A stretch of DNA of 60,000 bases from Strigamia acuminata. Lineage: Eukaryota > Arthropoda > Chilopoda > Geophilomorpha > Linotaeniidae. The notes under the pieces are model-generated. The model did no database searches, was not told the DNA's origin, and saw nothing but the letters and a program-made list of their open reading frames with translations. Positions 1-10,076 of this stretch are shown here, piece by piece. A program made the translations under genes and the position numbers. Positions within the stretch are counted from its first letter, which is position 1, and the number at the start of each line of letters is the position of its first letter. The DNA is taken from NCBI GenBank assembly GCA_949358305.1, contig OX442315.1:11560427-11620426 (forward strand), read 5' to 3'.

Positions 1-708
1 ATCAATCACCTCGCATTACCCAAATCCAACAAATTTTTTAAAACAAAAAAAAAAATTAAAAAATTCATACAATTACATCAAAATTACATCAAAAAACATA
101 GAAAAAAAACATAAAAAAACAACAAACAAAAAAAAACCCAAACAAAAATCCACAACTCAATACCTTTAATGACCAACACAACACCTCCCCCCAATAAACA
201 AGATGGCTGTCCTTGTCAGACATCATTACAACAATTACAACTTCCTCAACACAAAACGACCTCGCGTGTTGCCAAAAAGAGTAATTAAACTCGCGCTCAA
301 AAAAAAAAAAAAAAAAAAATCCAAATATTCGGCACGAACACAAATTTCCACCAAATGAGAGAAAAATGCCAAGCAAAGGTGTGAGCAAACCAAAACAAAA
401 CAGGAAGTGCATCTCAAGGAGAGGAGAAACACCAGGGAATATTCAAGTGGAGATGCGTCAAAGCACAGACCAAGGATCCACTTAATTAGTGGCCATAAAA
501 GACCAGGAGAAAAATATAATTACCGGAAAACAAACCCAACTCACAAATCCTTTGTATCTTTAACTTTTTTCTGCTTCTGAACTAAGAAAAAACAAAAAAT
601 AAAAAAAAATTAAAAAAAATATTTTCCAGGATGAGCAATAGGCCTAAATTTGAAAAAAAAAAGATGGCGGAGGGTGATATGAATTTTTTTTAGGTTTTTA
701 TTTTTTTT
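1..708. other. AT-rich non-coding stretch
   Basis: No gene is recognised. The stretch is dominated by A-rich runs, including a pure A run near 300-319. The short open frames on either strand are low-complexity Phe/Leu or Lys/Asn translations of these runs. Confidence 0.6.
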
Positions 709-924
709 TTACTGGTTATGTTGTGTGTTTGTAAAGTAATTAGGCCTAACCTTGTTGGAAAAAAAAAATTTTATGACAAGGGGATAACCGGAAGTGAAGT
801 GATGTGACCTCAAGAATGAAGTGTAATTCACCTGGTACACAAAAGTAGTTGGCATTGTAGTGAAAATTGCTGGATGTAAAAATGTTATTTGAGGATGTTT
901 CGACACAAGTAGGCCTAACTCATG

Positions 925-1110
925 CGAAATGTTTTGTTTTCGTGCAACAAAGTTGTTTTACAACAATCCTAGACCAATGCAATGCACAAAATGCTATAGT
1001 GAAATTTTTACAACAACTTTTACAACAAAATGCTACAATGTGAAATTTTTACAACAATTTTTTGCAATGTGGATTTTTCCAACAATTTTTTTTACAACAA
1101 ATATCTGCAT
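925..1110. repeat. Imperfect acaacaattttt-type short repeats
   Basis: The words ttttacaacaa and caacaattttt recur irregularly with variable spacing. This looks like a decayed minisatellite. The overlapping plus-strand open frame (929-1180) is a translation of the repeat and is not treated as a gene. Confidence 0.45.
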
Positions 1111-1187
1111 TTTTGCATTAAAACAATCAACTTTCTCTCAAAATCAACAATACCCACAACATTTTAAAACTAACAAATGAAACAATA

Positions 1188-2741
1188 GGGGGTTTCATTA
1201 TATGAATGATTTTTCAATTTTGTGATTTTGCATTAATCACAAAATCATTATTTTTTGATGCCTCCAAAAATGAGTTTACATTGAATTAACCCAGTCAATT
1301 TTGCAATTGTGTGATCTGGACAATTTTGTGATTTTTGAGTATTGTCATGTGATATCTGTTCTACCAATCACATTCACATTCACTAAAGCACAAAAGAGTA
1401 AAAACACAAAATCCCAAAAACATCTAAAAGGTAGTTTTTGTGATTTTGATAAGAAGTGATTTTGAGGCTTGTGAAACTCAAAACAAAATGGAGGCATTCA
1501 AGCTCTATCTAAGTGGCCAACTTGTATCCTTGTATATCATCAAAATGCTGATGCATCCATGACTGTATAACAGCTAGGAAACTCAATACTTCGATTCGGG
1601 TAAAAAAAAGTACCGATTCAGGGCGATTCAGGGCGATTTTAGCGGGTGCCCGAATGGAAATTCAGGCGGAAATGTTCGTCGCGTATCGTTTTTTATTGTT
1701 TTCTATGTCAAGATGAGCTCGGAAAATTATGGAACCAAGCTCATTTTGAAGAGGAGACAATTCTGCACAAGCCTGTATTTTTTATTTTTTGATTCGGGCG
1801 AGGAAAAGTGCCGATTCGGGCCATCTTAGCGGGGGACCGAATGGAAAAATTTGGAAATTTGGTGCAGAATTTGGATTCGAGATTCGACCATGACAAAACC
1901 AAAAATTCGTAAAATTAACCGAATGAAATGTTTAAAACAGGTTTCCAGAGAAGAAAATCCCGCTGAAAACGATGGTACAGATAACTTTTTGATCGGATTA
2001 ACCGTTGACTTTAAATTTTGGAAAAAACGATCTTTTTTGGGTTGATTTATAAGAAAAAGTTGGAAAAAGTGGTTGAATAATAAAGGAGGACAAAAAAGCA
2101 GGTTGCAGTGGTTTGGGCCAAAATTGAATTGGCTGGATTGGCGTTGGGTTTAGGTTAACTTTTGGGTTTGATTGTGTTTGGGTATTGGCCAGATTGGCAT
2201 TGGTTTTGGTTTGGTGTGGTTTGGGTTTGGGTTGCATTATTATGGGTTTGGTTTAGTTTTGCAAAAATTTATTTTATGATTTGGTTGTATACATTTGTCT
2301 GATCTATGGCTTTGGCTTTGTGGGTGAACAGCTAGTATTTATTAAAATGCACCTTATTAAAAAATATTTTGTTCCATCACACAAATAAGAACTAGTTTTT
2401 TTGCATCACATTTTAAAATTGGTTGGATATAACTATAACCTAATATGGTGGATAGGAAGTCACGTGACTATTTAAATAATTGCAAAATTGCAAAATTATG
2501 AGATTGTTTTTGAAACTAATTATTAATCACAATTTGTGATGGCCACTTGGATTGAGTTTGGCTGCTGCCATTTTTGCCAAAATAGCAAAACTACCTTTGA
2601 TTTTGTGATTGTGTATTTTTTCTGTTTTGTGTTTTTGCAATTATGCACATGATTGGTGGAACTGATATCACGTGACAAATCCAAAAGTGCAAAATTGCTA
2701 AAGTTGCAAAATTACAAAATTGCTTAATTAATGAAACCCCC
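1188..2741. mobile_element. Foldback (long inverted repeat) DNA element with TA target duplication
   Basis: The left end GGGGGTTTCATTA at 1188 is mirrored by TAATGAAACCCCC ending at 2741. Both ends are flanked by TA (1186-1187 and 2742-2743), which fits a Tc1/mariner-type TA target site. Inside the ends the arms stay complementary but diverged for roughly 300 bp. The left TGTGATATCTGTTCTACCAA faces the right TTGGTGGAACTGATATCACG, and further blocks pair around AAGTGGCC and GGCCACTT. The centre holds two diverged copies of a GATTCGGG-containing segment (about 1590-1660 and 1790-1850) and a TTTGGGTT-rich stretch (2090-2330). No transposase is visible, so the element is non-autonomous. Confidence 0.8.
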
Positions 2742-2743
2742 TA

Positions 2744-3076
2744 ATATCACATTACAACACCATTCTAATGAGTCAGGCTGTTGTACAATGCCATTTAAGG
2801 GAATGACTTTATTTCTTTCCTTTGGAGGCCATTTTCTTGATTAAGCAGCCAGAGCCAATGTTCAGTCATTTAATGGCTTAATGACCGGCCATTTGGATGT
2901 AGGACACAACTTCGCATATTGCACTGTTGCACACTCATTCAAACAACCCTTTTTCATACCTCTGCTTTATGATCCCGCTTTTATGATCCCCACACATCTC
3001 GGCACTAAAATCTCCCCATTTCATTAATTCCAAAACTATCGGCGCGGCATCAACTTGCGCGCACAGCGTTGTGGAT
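2744..3076. other. Non-coding stretch, nothing recognised
   Basis: Mixed-composition sequence between the foldback element and the 18S-like fragment. I see no gene, repeat or RNA motif in it. Confidence 0.5.
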
Positions 3077-3175
3077 TAACCTGGTTGATTATGCCGGTAG
3101 TCATATGCTTGTCTTTGCGATTAAGCCTTGCAGATCCAAGCGCGCGCAGAATGCGGTTTAATAAAACATTTTTGA
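3077..3175 (+). pseudogene. 18S rRNA 5'-end fragment (decayed)
   Basis: The segment starting AACCTGGTTGATTATGCCGG and continuing TAGTCATATGCTTGTC then GATTAAGCC matches the first ~60 nt of eukaryotic 18S rRNA. The canonical order is CCTGGTTGATCCTGCC, AGTAGTCATATGCTTGTC, AAGATTAAGCC. Several substitutions lie at positions that are nearly invariant in functional rRNA. After about 3145 only a weak trace remains (ATGCGGTTTAATAAA against the GAATGGCTCATTAAA region), with an apparent deletion. The rest of the 1.8 kb gene does not follow, so this is a relic. Confidence 0.85.
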
Positions 3176-3705
3176 ACCTCGAACGTCAATTTTTTGTTCT
3201 CGGGAGACGCAGTATTTCTTTGATAAATTACCATTGCCCAATTTGGCCTAATTGCATTTCCAATAAGTCTGGCGTATTCATTTCTTTTAATAGTTTGTCG
3301 TTTCTTGTAAAAGTGAAATTATTATTGGTATGTGCATGTTCCAGCCCACATCATCAACAATTAGGCTTATCAGTATAATCAGAGCTGCACGCCTAAACCT
3401 CCCTCCATGCCAGGGACCAATTATGACCAAATGATTGCAATATTGATCATATTTTCGTGTTAAATTGAAGCAATCAAACGTGACAATCATTGACTGTATT
3501 TTAACATATTGGTTTGTTCGCTATTCGGATTTTAGAGTGGTTAAGGAATATGCAATTTAGGCAGAAGCAGTTTAGGGGATGCAGGGCAGTGCTCTCCTTT
3601 TTTGCCAAATTTTAATCCGGCTTTAAATTTTGGGCGAAATGGAAATTACAGTAACGTTTAAAGTCAAAATATCAAAACTTTGAAAGATCGATGTGTCGAT
3701 TCTTT

Positions 3706-4207
3706 CGATTTTAACCGTTTTTGCACGTTTCAAACCCAGTTTGACCCATTTTTGCATGTTTTAAACCCATTTTTACCCATTTTTGTAGGTTTCAAACTCA
3801 TTTTTACACATTTTTGCATATTTTAAACCCATTTTTACTCATTTTTGCACGTTTCAAACCAATTTCGACACATTTTTGCACTTTCAAGCCCTTTTGCACC
3901 CATTTTTGCTGGTTTCAAACGCAATTTTACACATTTTTGCATATTTTAAACCCATTTTACCCATTTTTGCATGTTTTAAACCCATTTAAACCCATTTTTG
4001 CATGTTTTAAACCAATTTTTACCCATTATTGCACGTTTTAAACCCATTTTTATCCATTTTTGCACGTTTCAAACCCATTTGTGCACGTTTCAAACCCATT
4101 TTTGCTTGTTTCAAACCCATTTTTGCACGTTTCAACCCCATTTTCACATTTCAAACCCGGTTTTACCCATTCTTTGCATGTTTTAAACCCATTTTTACCC
4201 ATTTACC
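3706..4207. repeat. Minisatellite, ~22-32 bp units (CATTTTTGCACGTTTCAAACC)
   Basis: About 17 imperfect units built from CCCATTTTTGCA, then CGTTTC or TGTTTT, then AAACCCATTT. Two unit lengths, about 22 and 31 bp, alternate. Several overlapping open frames here encode repetitive peptides and are artefacts of the repeat. Confidence 0.9.
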
Positions 4208-4985
4208 ATTAATTTCAGCCACTTGCTGGTAATGCCCCCCAACCCCATGCTTAGGAATCCAAAACATGACTCCAATTTGCCTCAAACTAAATAACTGTCA
4301 ACTAAGCCTAACTCGTGTATTCCATATCAAATTCTAACTGCATAGTAGCTTACAGTACAATGTATCAGAGTGGAAAAAGTTGTGCTTGGATGAGAGTAAG
4401 GTGTTTATAGAAAGAAAAATGTATCAGATTGCACTGTTGACTGGTAATCCCCTGTGGGTGTTGTGGGGTTAATGACACACCAGGCCAAGTGCTTGTGTAA
4501 TCGAGAGATTCAGAGTGGAAAATGTGTGGAAAAGTGGAAAGTTTAATTATCGCCTTTCTCCAAGCCTGAAAAAAAAATTTAAAAAAAAAATTAAAAAAAA
4601 AATATATAAAGTTCTATATGAAATCAAAGGTCAACCACGAGAGACGCTTGATCCGGTATCTATTCCGAGGAACGCTGGTTTTATCACCTGATCTCACGCG
4701 GTTCCATACCGATAATATGAACCCTCACCTGTAGAATCAGGTGCAATCAAGAATTTTATTGCAGTCTCTAGTTCTTTATTTTTCAAATGAGGAAAGAAAT
4801 AAATGTTTATTTATTTTGCTTTTGACACACCCATCTGTGTTTTCGATCTTTTTGATTGGTCGGGAATGGATTGTGAAGCTGGGTAATTTTTTTTAGTTAG
4901 ATTCTGGTTGTTGAAGATTTATTTAATGAAGAATGTGTTGATTATTTTATCAGCACAAATGGAATTTTTTTTGGTCTGAAATTGT
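4208..4985. other. Non-coding; one higher-GC block at 4621-4745
   Basis: Mostly AT-rich. The block at 4621-4745 (around ATCCGGTATCTATTCCGAGG) stands out by CpG content. I could not match it to an rRNA segment, tRNA or coding exon. Confidence 0.4.
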
Positions 4986-5228
4986 CTTTTTCGGAGTTGA
5001 AATTGCATTATTTGGTCTAAAAATTGCAAATTTAGTCTAAAAATTGCAAATTTAGCCTAAAAATTGCAAATTTAGTCTAAAAATTACATATTTGGTCTAA
5101 AAATTGCATATTTGATCTAAAACAGTCTAAAAAGTGCGTATTTTGTCTAAAAATTGCATATTTGGTCTAAAAATTGCATATTTGGTCTAAAAATTGCATA
5201 TTTGGTCTAAAAAGTGCATTTGGTTTAA
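4986..5228. repeat. Minisatellite, ~20 bp units (GGTCTAAAAATTGCATATTT)
   Basis: About 12 units with period near 20 bp. Each has an A5 tract and a T3 tract about half a period apart. It runs directly into a second array of related design. Confidence 0.9.
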
Positions 5229-5600
5229 AAATTGCGTTTGACAGCTTGAAGATGCATTTTACAGCATGAAAAATACACTTTACAGCATGAAAGATACATT
5301 TTACAATCTAAAAATTGCATTTTGCAGCCTAAAAATTGCATTTTGTAGCCTAAAAATTGCATTTTGCACCCTAAAAATTGCATTTTGTAGCCTAAAAATT
5401 GCATTTTGCACCCTAAAAATTGCATTTTACACTTTAAAAATTGCATTTTACACTCTACAAATTGTATTTTACACGAAAAATTGCATTTTGCAGCATGAAA
5501 GTTGCATTTTAGCCTAAAAATTGTATTTACAGCATTTTTCTGCACTAAAATTACATTTTTCCGACTAATAATTGCATTTTACAACACAAAACCACATTCC
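5229..5600. repeat. Minisatellite, 21 bp units (CATTTTGCAGCCTAAAAATTG)
   Basis: About 16 units, decaying at both edges. The unit shares CTAAAAATTGCAT with the preceding array, so the two probably share ancestry. Open frames on both strands (5225-5545 and 5266-5517) are periodic translations of the array and not genes. Confidence 0.9.
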
Positions 5601-6170
5601 TGTCTTAAATTCAATTTTTCTCTCTTAAAATCAATTCATGAACAAAAAATGAATATTTTTCTTCCTAGAATTGAAACTATTCCATCAAAAAACCATCAAT
5701 TATTTTCTACACTTCAAACTCCCTACAACCACACCCATAAAATAATAAACAAACAAATAAAAATTGAGAGTATATCACATTCCTGAACCTTACAACCACA
5801 TTACGATAACAAAAAAAAAATTGTGCAATATCTGCCCCAAAAGACAAAAAATATTGAGTAATAAACAATCAGTGGAATTGTTGTGCTCACAACAAACTCG
5901 CCTAGCTTGCATTCAATTCTGTGTCAAGAACTCCCATCTACATCTAGGCTGTGCTGACCTATCTCATGACGTCAACAATCCCAAATACACGCTCTTATCT
6001 ACCAAGGATGTATCGCTTTGCGATGCCAATTAGATGTAGATGGTGCCAAACTATCTGCTCTTGCGCAGTGCAATTTACATTCACCGAAACCTCCGGGCTT
6101 CATCGCTGGGGCCCGTCTGTGGGGCCCACGTCCGTAAAATCCCTAACGAACAATATGGACACACTGCGAC

Positions 6171-6285
6171 GTTCGTATTGCGGCGTCAGAGGTGAAATTC
6201 TTGGACCGTTGCAAGACGAACTACTGCGAAAGTGTTTACCACGAATGTTTTCATTAATCAAGAACGAAAGTTAGACGTTCGACGT
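6171..6285 (+). pseudogene. 18S rRNA central fragment (decayed)
   Basis: GTTCGTATTGCGGCGTCAGA, then GGTGAAATTCTTGGACCGTT, GCAAGACGAACTACTGCGAA and TTTTCATTAATCAAGAACGA, match the highly conserved central 18S segment. Point changes are present (GGACCGTTGC against GGATCGTCGC, AGTGTTTACCACGAATG against AGCATTTGCCAAGAATG). It has the same orientation as the 5' fragment 3 kb upstream and appears to be part of one broken rDNA copy. Sequence upstream (6066-6170) may be a diverged variable region, but I cannot prove that. Confidence 0.88.
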
Positions 6286-6555
6286 TGATACTGCCTTTGT
6301 TCCATCTTTTGGTGGCCCCCTTGTGCTGATTCTATAGGTTTTAGTCTGTTTTTGCGCAAAACAAAGCAAATAATTCCTTTTTTATACCAGGTATATAATT
6401 ATCCATTATTTTCTTTCTTTCCTCCATTACCCGACGAAGCCGTTCATTATCTGGCGTCCTTTTCCTTATTTTTTTTCTCTCTCTTCGTTTCCACTTGAAA
6501 ACTTTACGATCTCCTGGCTCTTTTTTCCTCCTGCGTTAGTGCGGTTTAAAAACTC

Positions 6556-6700
6556 AACGACACGCGCTGAATTATAAGACGCTTCTGGGCTAAATATCAC
6601 CACGAGACCGATAGCGAACAAGCACCGTGAGGTAAAAGTTGCAATGAATTATCCTAAGAGGTGATGATGTCTCAGTTCTAAATGAAACAGAGTCGTGCTG
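6556..6700 (+). pseudogene. 28S rRNA 5'-region fragment (decayed)
   Basis: GGGCTAAATATCACCACGAG, then ACCGATAGCGAACAAGCACC and GTGAGGTAAAAGTTG, match the conserved 28S segment GCTAAATACNACCACGAGACCGATAGC followed by AACAAGTACCGTGAGGGAAA. Slightly upstream, CGCGCTGAATTATAAG resembles the 28S 5' core CCGCTGAATTTAAGCA. Only about 270 bp separate it from the 18S fragment. The 3' third of 18S, both ITS regions and 5.8S are therefore missing or unrecognisable. Confidence 0.85.
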
Positions 6701-7029
6701 GCTTTTCCGCGTTCATAAAATATTAATGTAAATTCTGAATTTGTGCATTTGCGGTCGGACTGTTTTATCTGCAACGCTTAAATCAATTAGGAATGATTTA
6801 TAGATGTTTATTTCTTTTATAGGACTTTAAATCAGTGATAAAAATCAATATTAAACAAGAATTACCAGTTGATTAACCCGAAATCAGGTCTAATTGCAGC
6901 GACAAAAAAATCAATATGTGGATTAAAACTTCTGTTTATTCGATGTTTCCATAAACAGCAAAAACAGAAGTCGAAAACACGCCTAAGTACAATAATTTGG
7001 TTTTTGGGTCTTACTAGTAAACGGCAGCC

Positions 7030-7178
7030 AAAACTCTTTATAACGAATCGCAAAGGACCCGAAAAAGCGATTCGTTATACCGAAATTTTTTAACACGGTG
7101 TTCTATGGCCAGCCAACCAAACTAGCCATTTATAGGTATTCCTTATATCGATAATTTGTTATATCGCGATTCGTTAGA
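7030..7178. mobile_element. Degenerate pogo/Tigger-like MITE
   Basis: AAAACTCTTTATAACGAATC at 7030 and TTATATCGCGATTCGTTAGA near the right edge are inverted versions of each other. The interior (GTTCTATGGCCAGCCAACCA) is the reverse complement of the interior of the better copy at 15400-15582. It is therefore the same family in opposite orientation, with eroded ends. Confidence 0.7.
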
Positions 7179-7465
7179 TCAGGGGTCGGCAAATAATTTT
7201 AAGTGGGGTCCGGATTCTATTGAAAATTTTTATCGAGGTCAAAGATGGAAAAAAGAGTTTAGACTGTATTTCCACCCAAATAACGGCTTCTTTCAACACA
7301 ATTCTGCTTTTACTCACGTTTTTTCATGGTGGATGCTTCACCTGCAAGCATTCGGAAGTTCGACTACCGAACTTCCTCATGTGGGCAACCATTTTGAAGT
7401 TTGATGACTGTTCAAGAGTATTTTTGGTACCCACAGTTAATATTCACACTACGAAAACGGTATAA
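7179..7465. mobile_element. Possible hAT-type terminus and relic
   Basis: TCAGGGGTCGGCAAA at 7179 resembles the CAGNGGTCGGCAA ends of hAT-family transposons. The following segment, with TTTTACTCACGTTTT and GGTGGAT, recurs in diverged form near 34740-34770, so it is a dispersed repeat. No matching opposite end was found nearby. Short open frames here are not recognisable proteins. Confidence 0.35.
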
Positions 7466-7956
7466 ACAGACACTTTAAACGCACGGATAATTACGAATTC
7501 TCCTGCCGCAACAAGTCGACCTTTGGCCGCATCATAAAACCGACATCTCCCATCCAAACTAAACACCTTTCAACAATCTATTCGTGCCAGCAAACCCACT
7601 TTTCCCACCTGATTTACTAGTTCAGATGTCAAAAGTCAAACACAGCGTGGGCGGCGACAGGTGCATGCTAAACACTGCACGCAAAGCACAACAACGCTCC
7701 GATAATCGACTTTCGAGCCCCGCAAAAAACAAATTACGTTGTACAGCTCTATTTTACCGATTAAGAGTCGCCCTCGAATAGTAGCCGCGGCCGAGACACC
7801 AACAATACCGCATTTTTGCAAAAGTACGCTATTGTTACACTCGAATTGACTAACATTACCATCTGGGGATAGGTTGCTGTACGGCTTATACGCGTGACAG
7901 TATCTAACCTCGCGAAAAATGAACGTACGCTTCGTTCCTGACGTTCAGACTCCGTT

Positions 7957-8024
7957 AGTTACATTAAACAAATTTAACAAACGAAAAACCGAAATTGTAA
8001 TTGCCGGCAAAAATGGCCGACGAT
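7957..8024. repeat. Dispersed repeat, copy 1 (second copy at 11797-11856)
   Basis: ACAAACGAAAAACCGAAATT and the following GTAATTGCCGGCAAAAATGG are nearly identical to 11797-11856. Both copies lie close to a CTCTTAATCG or CGATTAAGAG motif (7750s, 11870s), suggesting a mobile element whose borders I cannot fix. Confidence 0.6.
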
Positions 8025-8099
8025 ATTTAATTATTTTTATTTATTTATTTATTTTTTCGTACCGAGTACAACAAAAATCTATATATTTTTTCTAACCGA

Positions 8100-8480
8100 T
8101 TCAAATCGATCGTGGGACCGCTTTTTCAACCGATTGACCCCACCGCGAGATCAGAACGGGGCCATGAGAAGTCCCCGGCAAGGTGGGCGTAGTATTTCCG
8201 GTTCGTTTTGTTGGACCTCGACTGGCGCCAGTTTGCGGTCAACTTTGGAAGCTGAGGTCACGAGGTTGAAGGGTGTTCTCCGCCCCTCGCATCGAGCAGT
8301 TCTCCTCGACGACATCGGAGGAATCAAACGAGCACAATAAAGCAGTCGCAGTTCGCATTTCCATCTTGCGACGATGACAATAATTAAAGCGGCGCCTCAA
8401 CCGGGTCGCCATTTGCATTTATTACTTATTAGTTCATTGTCGAAAATGTTGGTGCGCGCGGTTATTTTATTTACGGCGCG
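8100..8480. other. Locally CpG-rich unique segment
   Basis: This segment is markedly richer in GC and CpG than its surroundings. An open frame (8134-8340, plus) translates to an unrecognised 68 aa peptide rich in Arg and Ser, with no splice or domain support. It could be a regulatory island or a small exon; the evidence decides neither. Confidence 0.3.
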
Positions 8481-8799
8481 CCTGCAAATGGAATAAGCAG
8501 ATGCAAAACGCGTAATTTAGCTGTGAGTTTCGTTTAGTTCGGGTTAATTGTTGCAGTAAATCTTGGAATGGGAAATGAATATTCAAAACCAATATCCCAC
8601 AGTGCGTTGCGTTGGTGTGGCGAAGTTGTGAAAGGTGATATCTTAGTTAGTGGAGTAGCGTGAGTGACACGGCCGTTGGTTGCTTGAAAAGGTGCTGGGA
8701 ACTAGTTTGGAAATGAAGGAAACGGAAATATCAAGTAATTTAGCGGAATTTGATCACACAAAATATTTATTTCGCGGTATTTGTCACAATTTCACGTAA

Positions 8800-9052
8800 G
8801 ATTATGGCAATAAAACGTTATTTTCACGTAAAAATGACGTTATTTAAGGCAATAAAATATTAAGTTAACGTAATTTGTCTCAATTTCACGTAAAAATAAC
8901 GTAAGTAATATCACTTTAACGTGAAAATAACGTAATTTATGTCAATTTCTCGTAAAAATTAACGTAATTCACCTCAATTTCACGTAAAAATTAACGTAAT
9001 TCATCTCAATTTCACGTAAAAATTAACGTAATGTCTAAATTTCAAGTAAAAA
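8800..9052. repeat. Minisatellite, ~30 bp units (TTCACGTAAAAATTAACGTAA)
   Basis: Eight to nine diverged units alternate TTTCACGTAAAAAT and AACGTAATT. They become more regular toward 8950-9040. Period is about 30 bp. Confidence 0.8.
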
Positions 9053-9302
9053 CACACAATCCAAACAACACCAAAATCCAGCAAACTCCCGTTCCTTCAT
9101 CCCAATTAGGCCTAAAAACCAACTCCAAAACCATTCACCTGAAACGAACCAAAAAAAAATAAAAAAAAATAAAAAAATAAAAATAAAATCTGTCCAACTC
9201 ATCTTTCAACTTTTTCAGTCACCATCAATCTCAACAAGTTGAAGGAATAGGTCACGTTTTTCCAGTAGCATTATTATTCCATTCCATCTTTTTTATTTCC
9301 CT

Positions 9303-9357
9303 CTCGCCCTCGCCCTCGCCCTCGTCCTCGTCCTCTCCCTTTCTTTCTTTCTTTCGT
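9303..9357. repeat. CCCTCG and CTTT microsatellite
   Basis: A run of CCCTCG/TCCTCG hexamers is followed by CTTT repeats. The minus-strand open frame over it encodes only Glu/Gly/Lys-rich low-complexity peptide. Confidence 0.85.
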
Positions 9358-9396
9358 TTCTTCCTCCTATCGCAGGCGGGGGAAGGGCGGCCATGA

Positions 9397-9440
9397 TTTG
9401 TGAGAAATAAACAGGGCATCCCCTGTTTATTTCTCACAAA
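9397..9440. repeat. Perfect 20 bp inverted repeat with 4 nt loop
   Basis: TTTGTGAGAAATAAACAGGG (9397-9416) is followed by CATC and then by its exact reverse complement (9421-9440). The arms contain AATAAA on one strand. It could form a strong hairpin in RNA or a cruciform in DNA. No flanking duplication identifies it as a transposon, and its function is unknown. Confidence 0.9.
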
Positions 9441-9717
9441 CAATGGATGGATGAAGTGCACTCTGAGTTTAGTTTTGTGGTCGCGTTAGGTAAGGTAAGA
9501 GTGCGCAATTGTCTCAGATTGCAGTGTCACAGCTGCGTCTTGTGGGCCTAAACTAGAATATGAGATTTAATGTAAGAAAACACAAACAACTTGTTGTTGT
9601 TGTTCATCTGACACGTGCTCAGAGAGGTTGCAGACAGTTATTATGTGAAATGTGTACAGTCCATGTTTGCTTAGAGACGATCCAGCTATTATGTTGCATT
9701 TTTGATGCATCATTTTA

Positions 9718-10076
9718 AACAAAAATTATTTTTCAGTCTAAAAAATTATTTTTCAGTTTAAAAAAATTATTTTTTAGTCTAAAAAAATTATTTTTCAATC
9801 TAAAAAATTATTTTTCAGTCTAAAAAATTATTTTTCAATCTAAAAAATTATTTTTCAGTCTAAAAAATTATTTTTCAGTCTAAAAAATTATTTTTCAGTC
9901 TAAAAAATTATTTTTCAATTTAAAAAATTATCTTTCCATGGAAAAAAATTATTTTTCAGTCTAAAAAAATTATTTTTCAGTCTAAACAATTATTTTTCAG
10001 TCTAAAAAATTATTTTTCAGTCTAAAAAATTATTTTTCAGTCTAAAAAATTATTTTTCAGTCAAAAAATTGCATTT
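9718..10076. repeat. Minisatellite, 20 bp units (TTATTTTTCAGTCTAAAAAA)
   Basis: About 18 units, highly regular, with occasional CAGT/CAAT variants. Each unit places a T5 tract and an A6 tract about 10-11 bp apart. Confidence 0.95.

Noticed and set aside
9718-10076. Possible CRISPR-like array
   Set aside because: Units are contiguous 20 bp repeats without unique spacers, in a eukaryotic genome.
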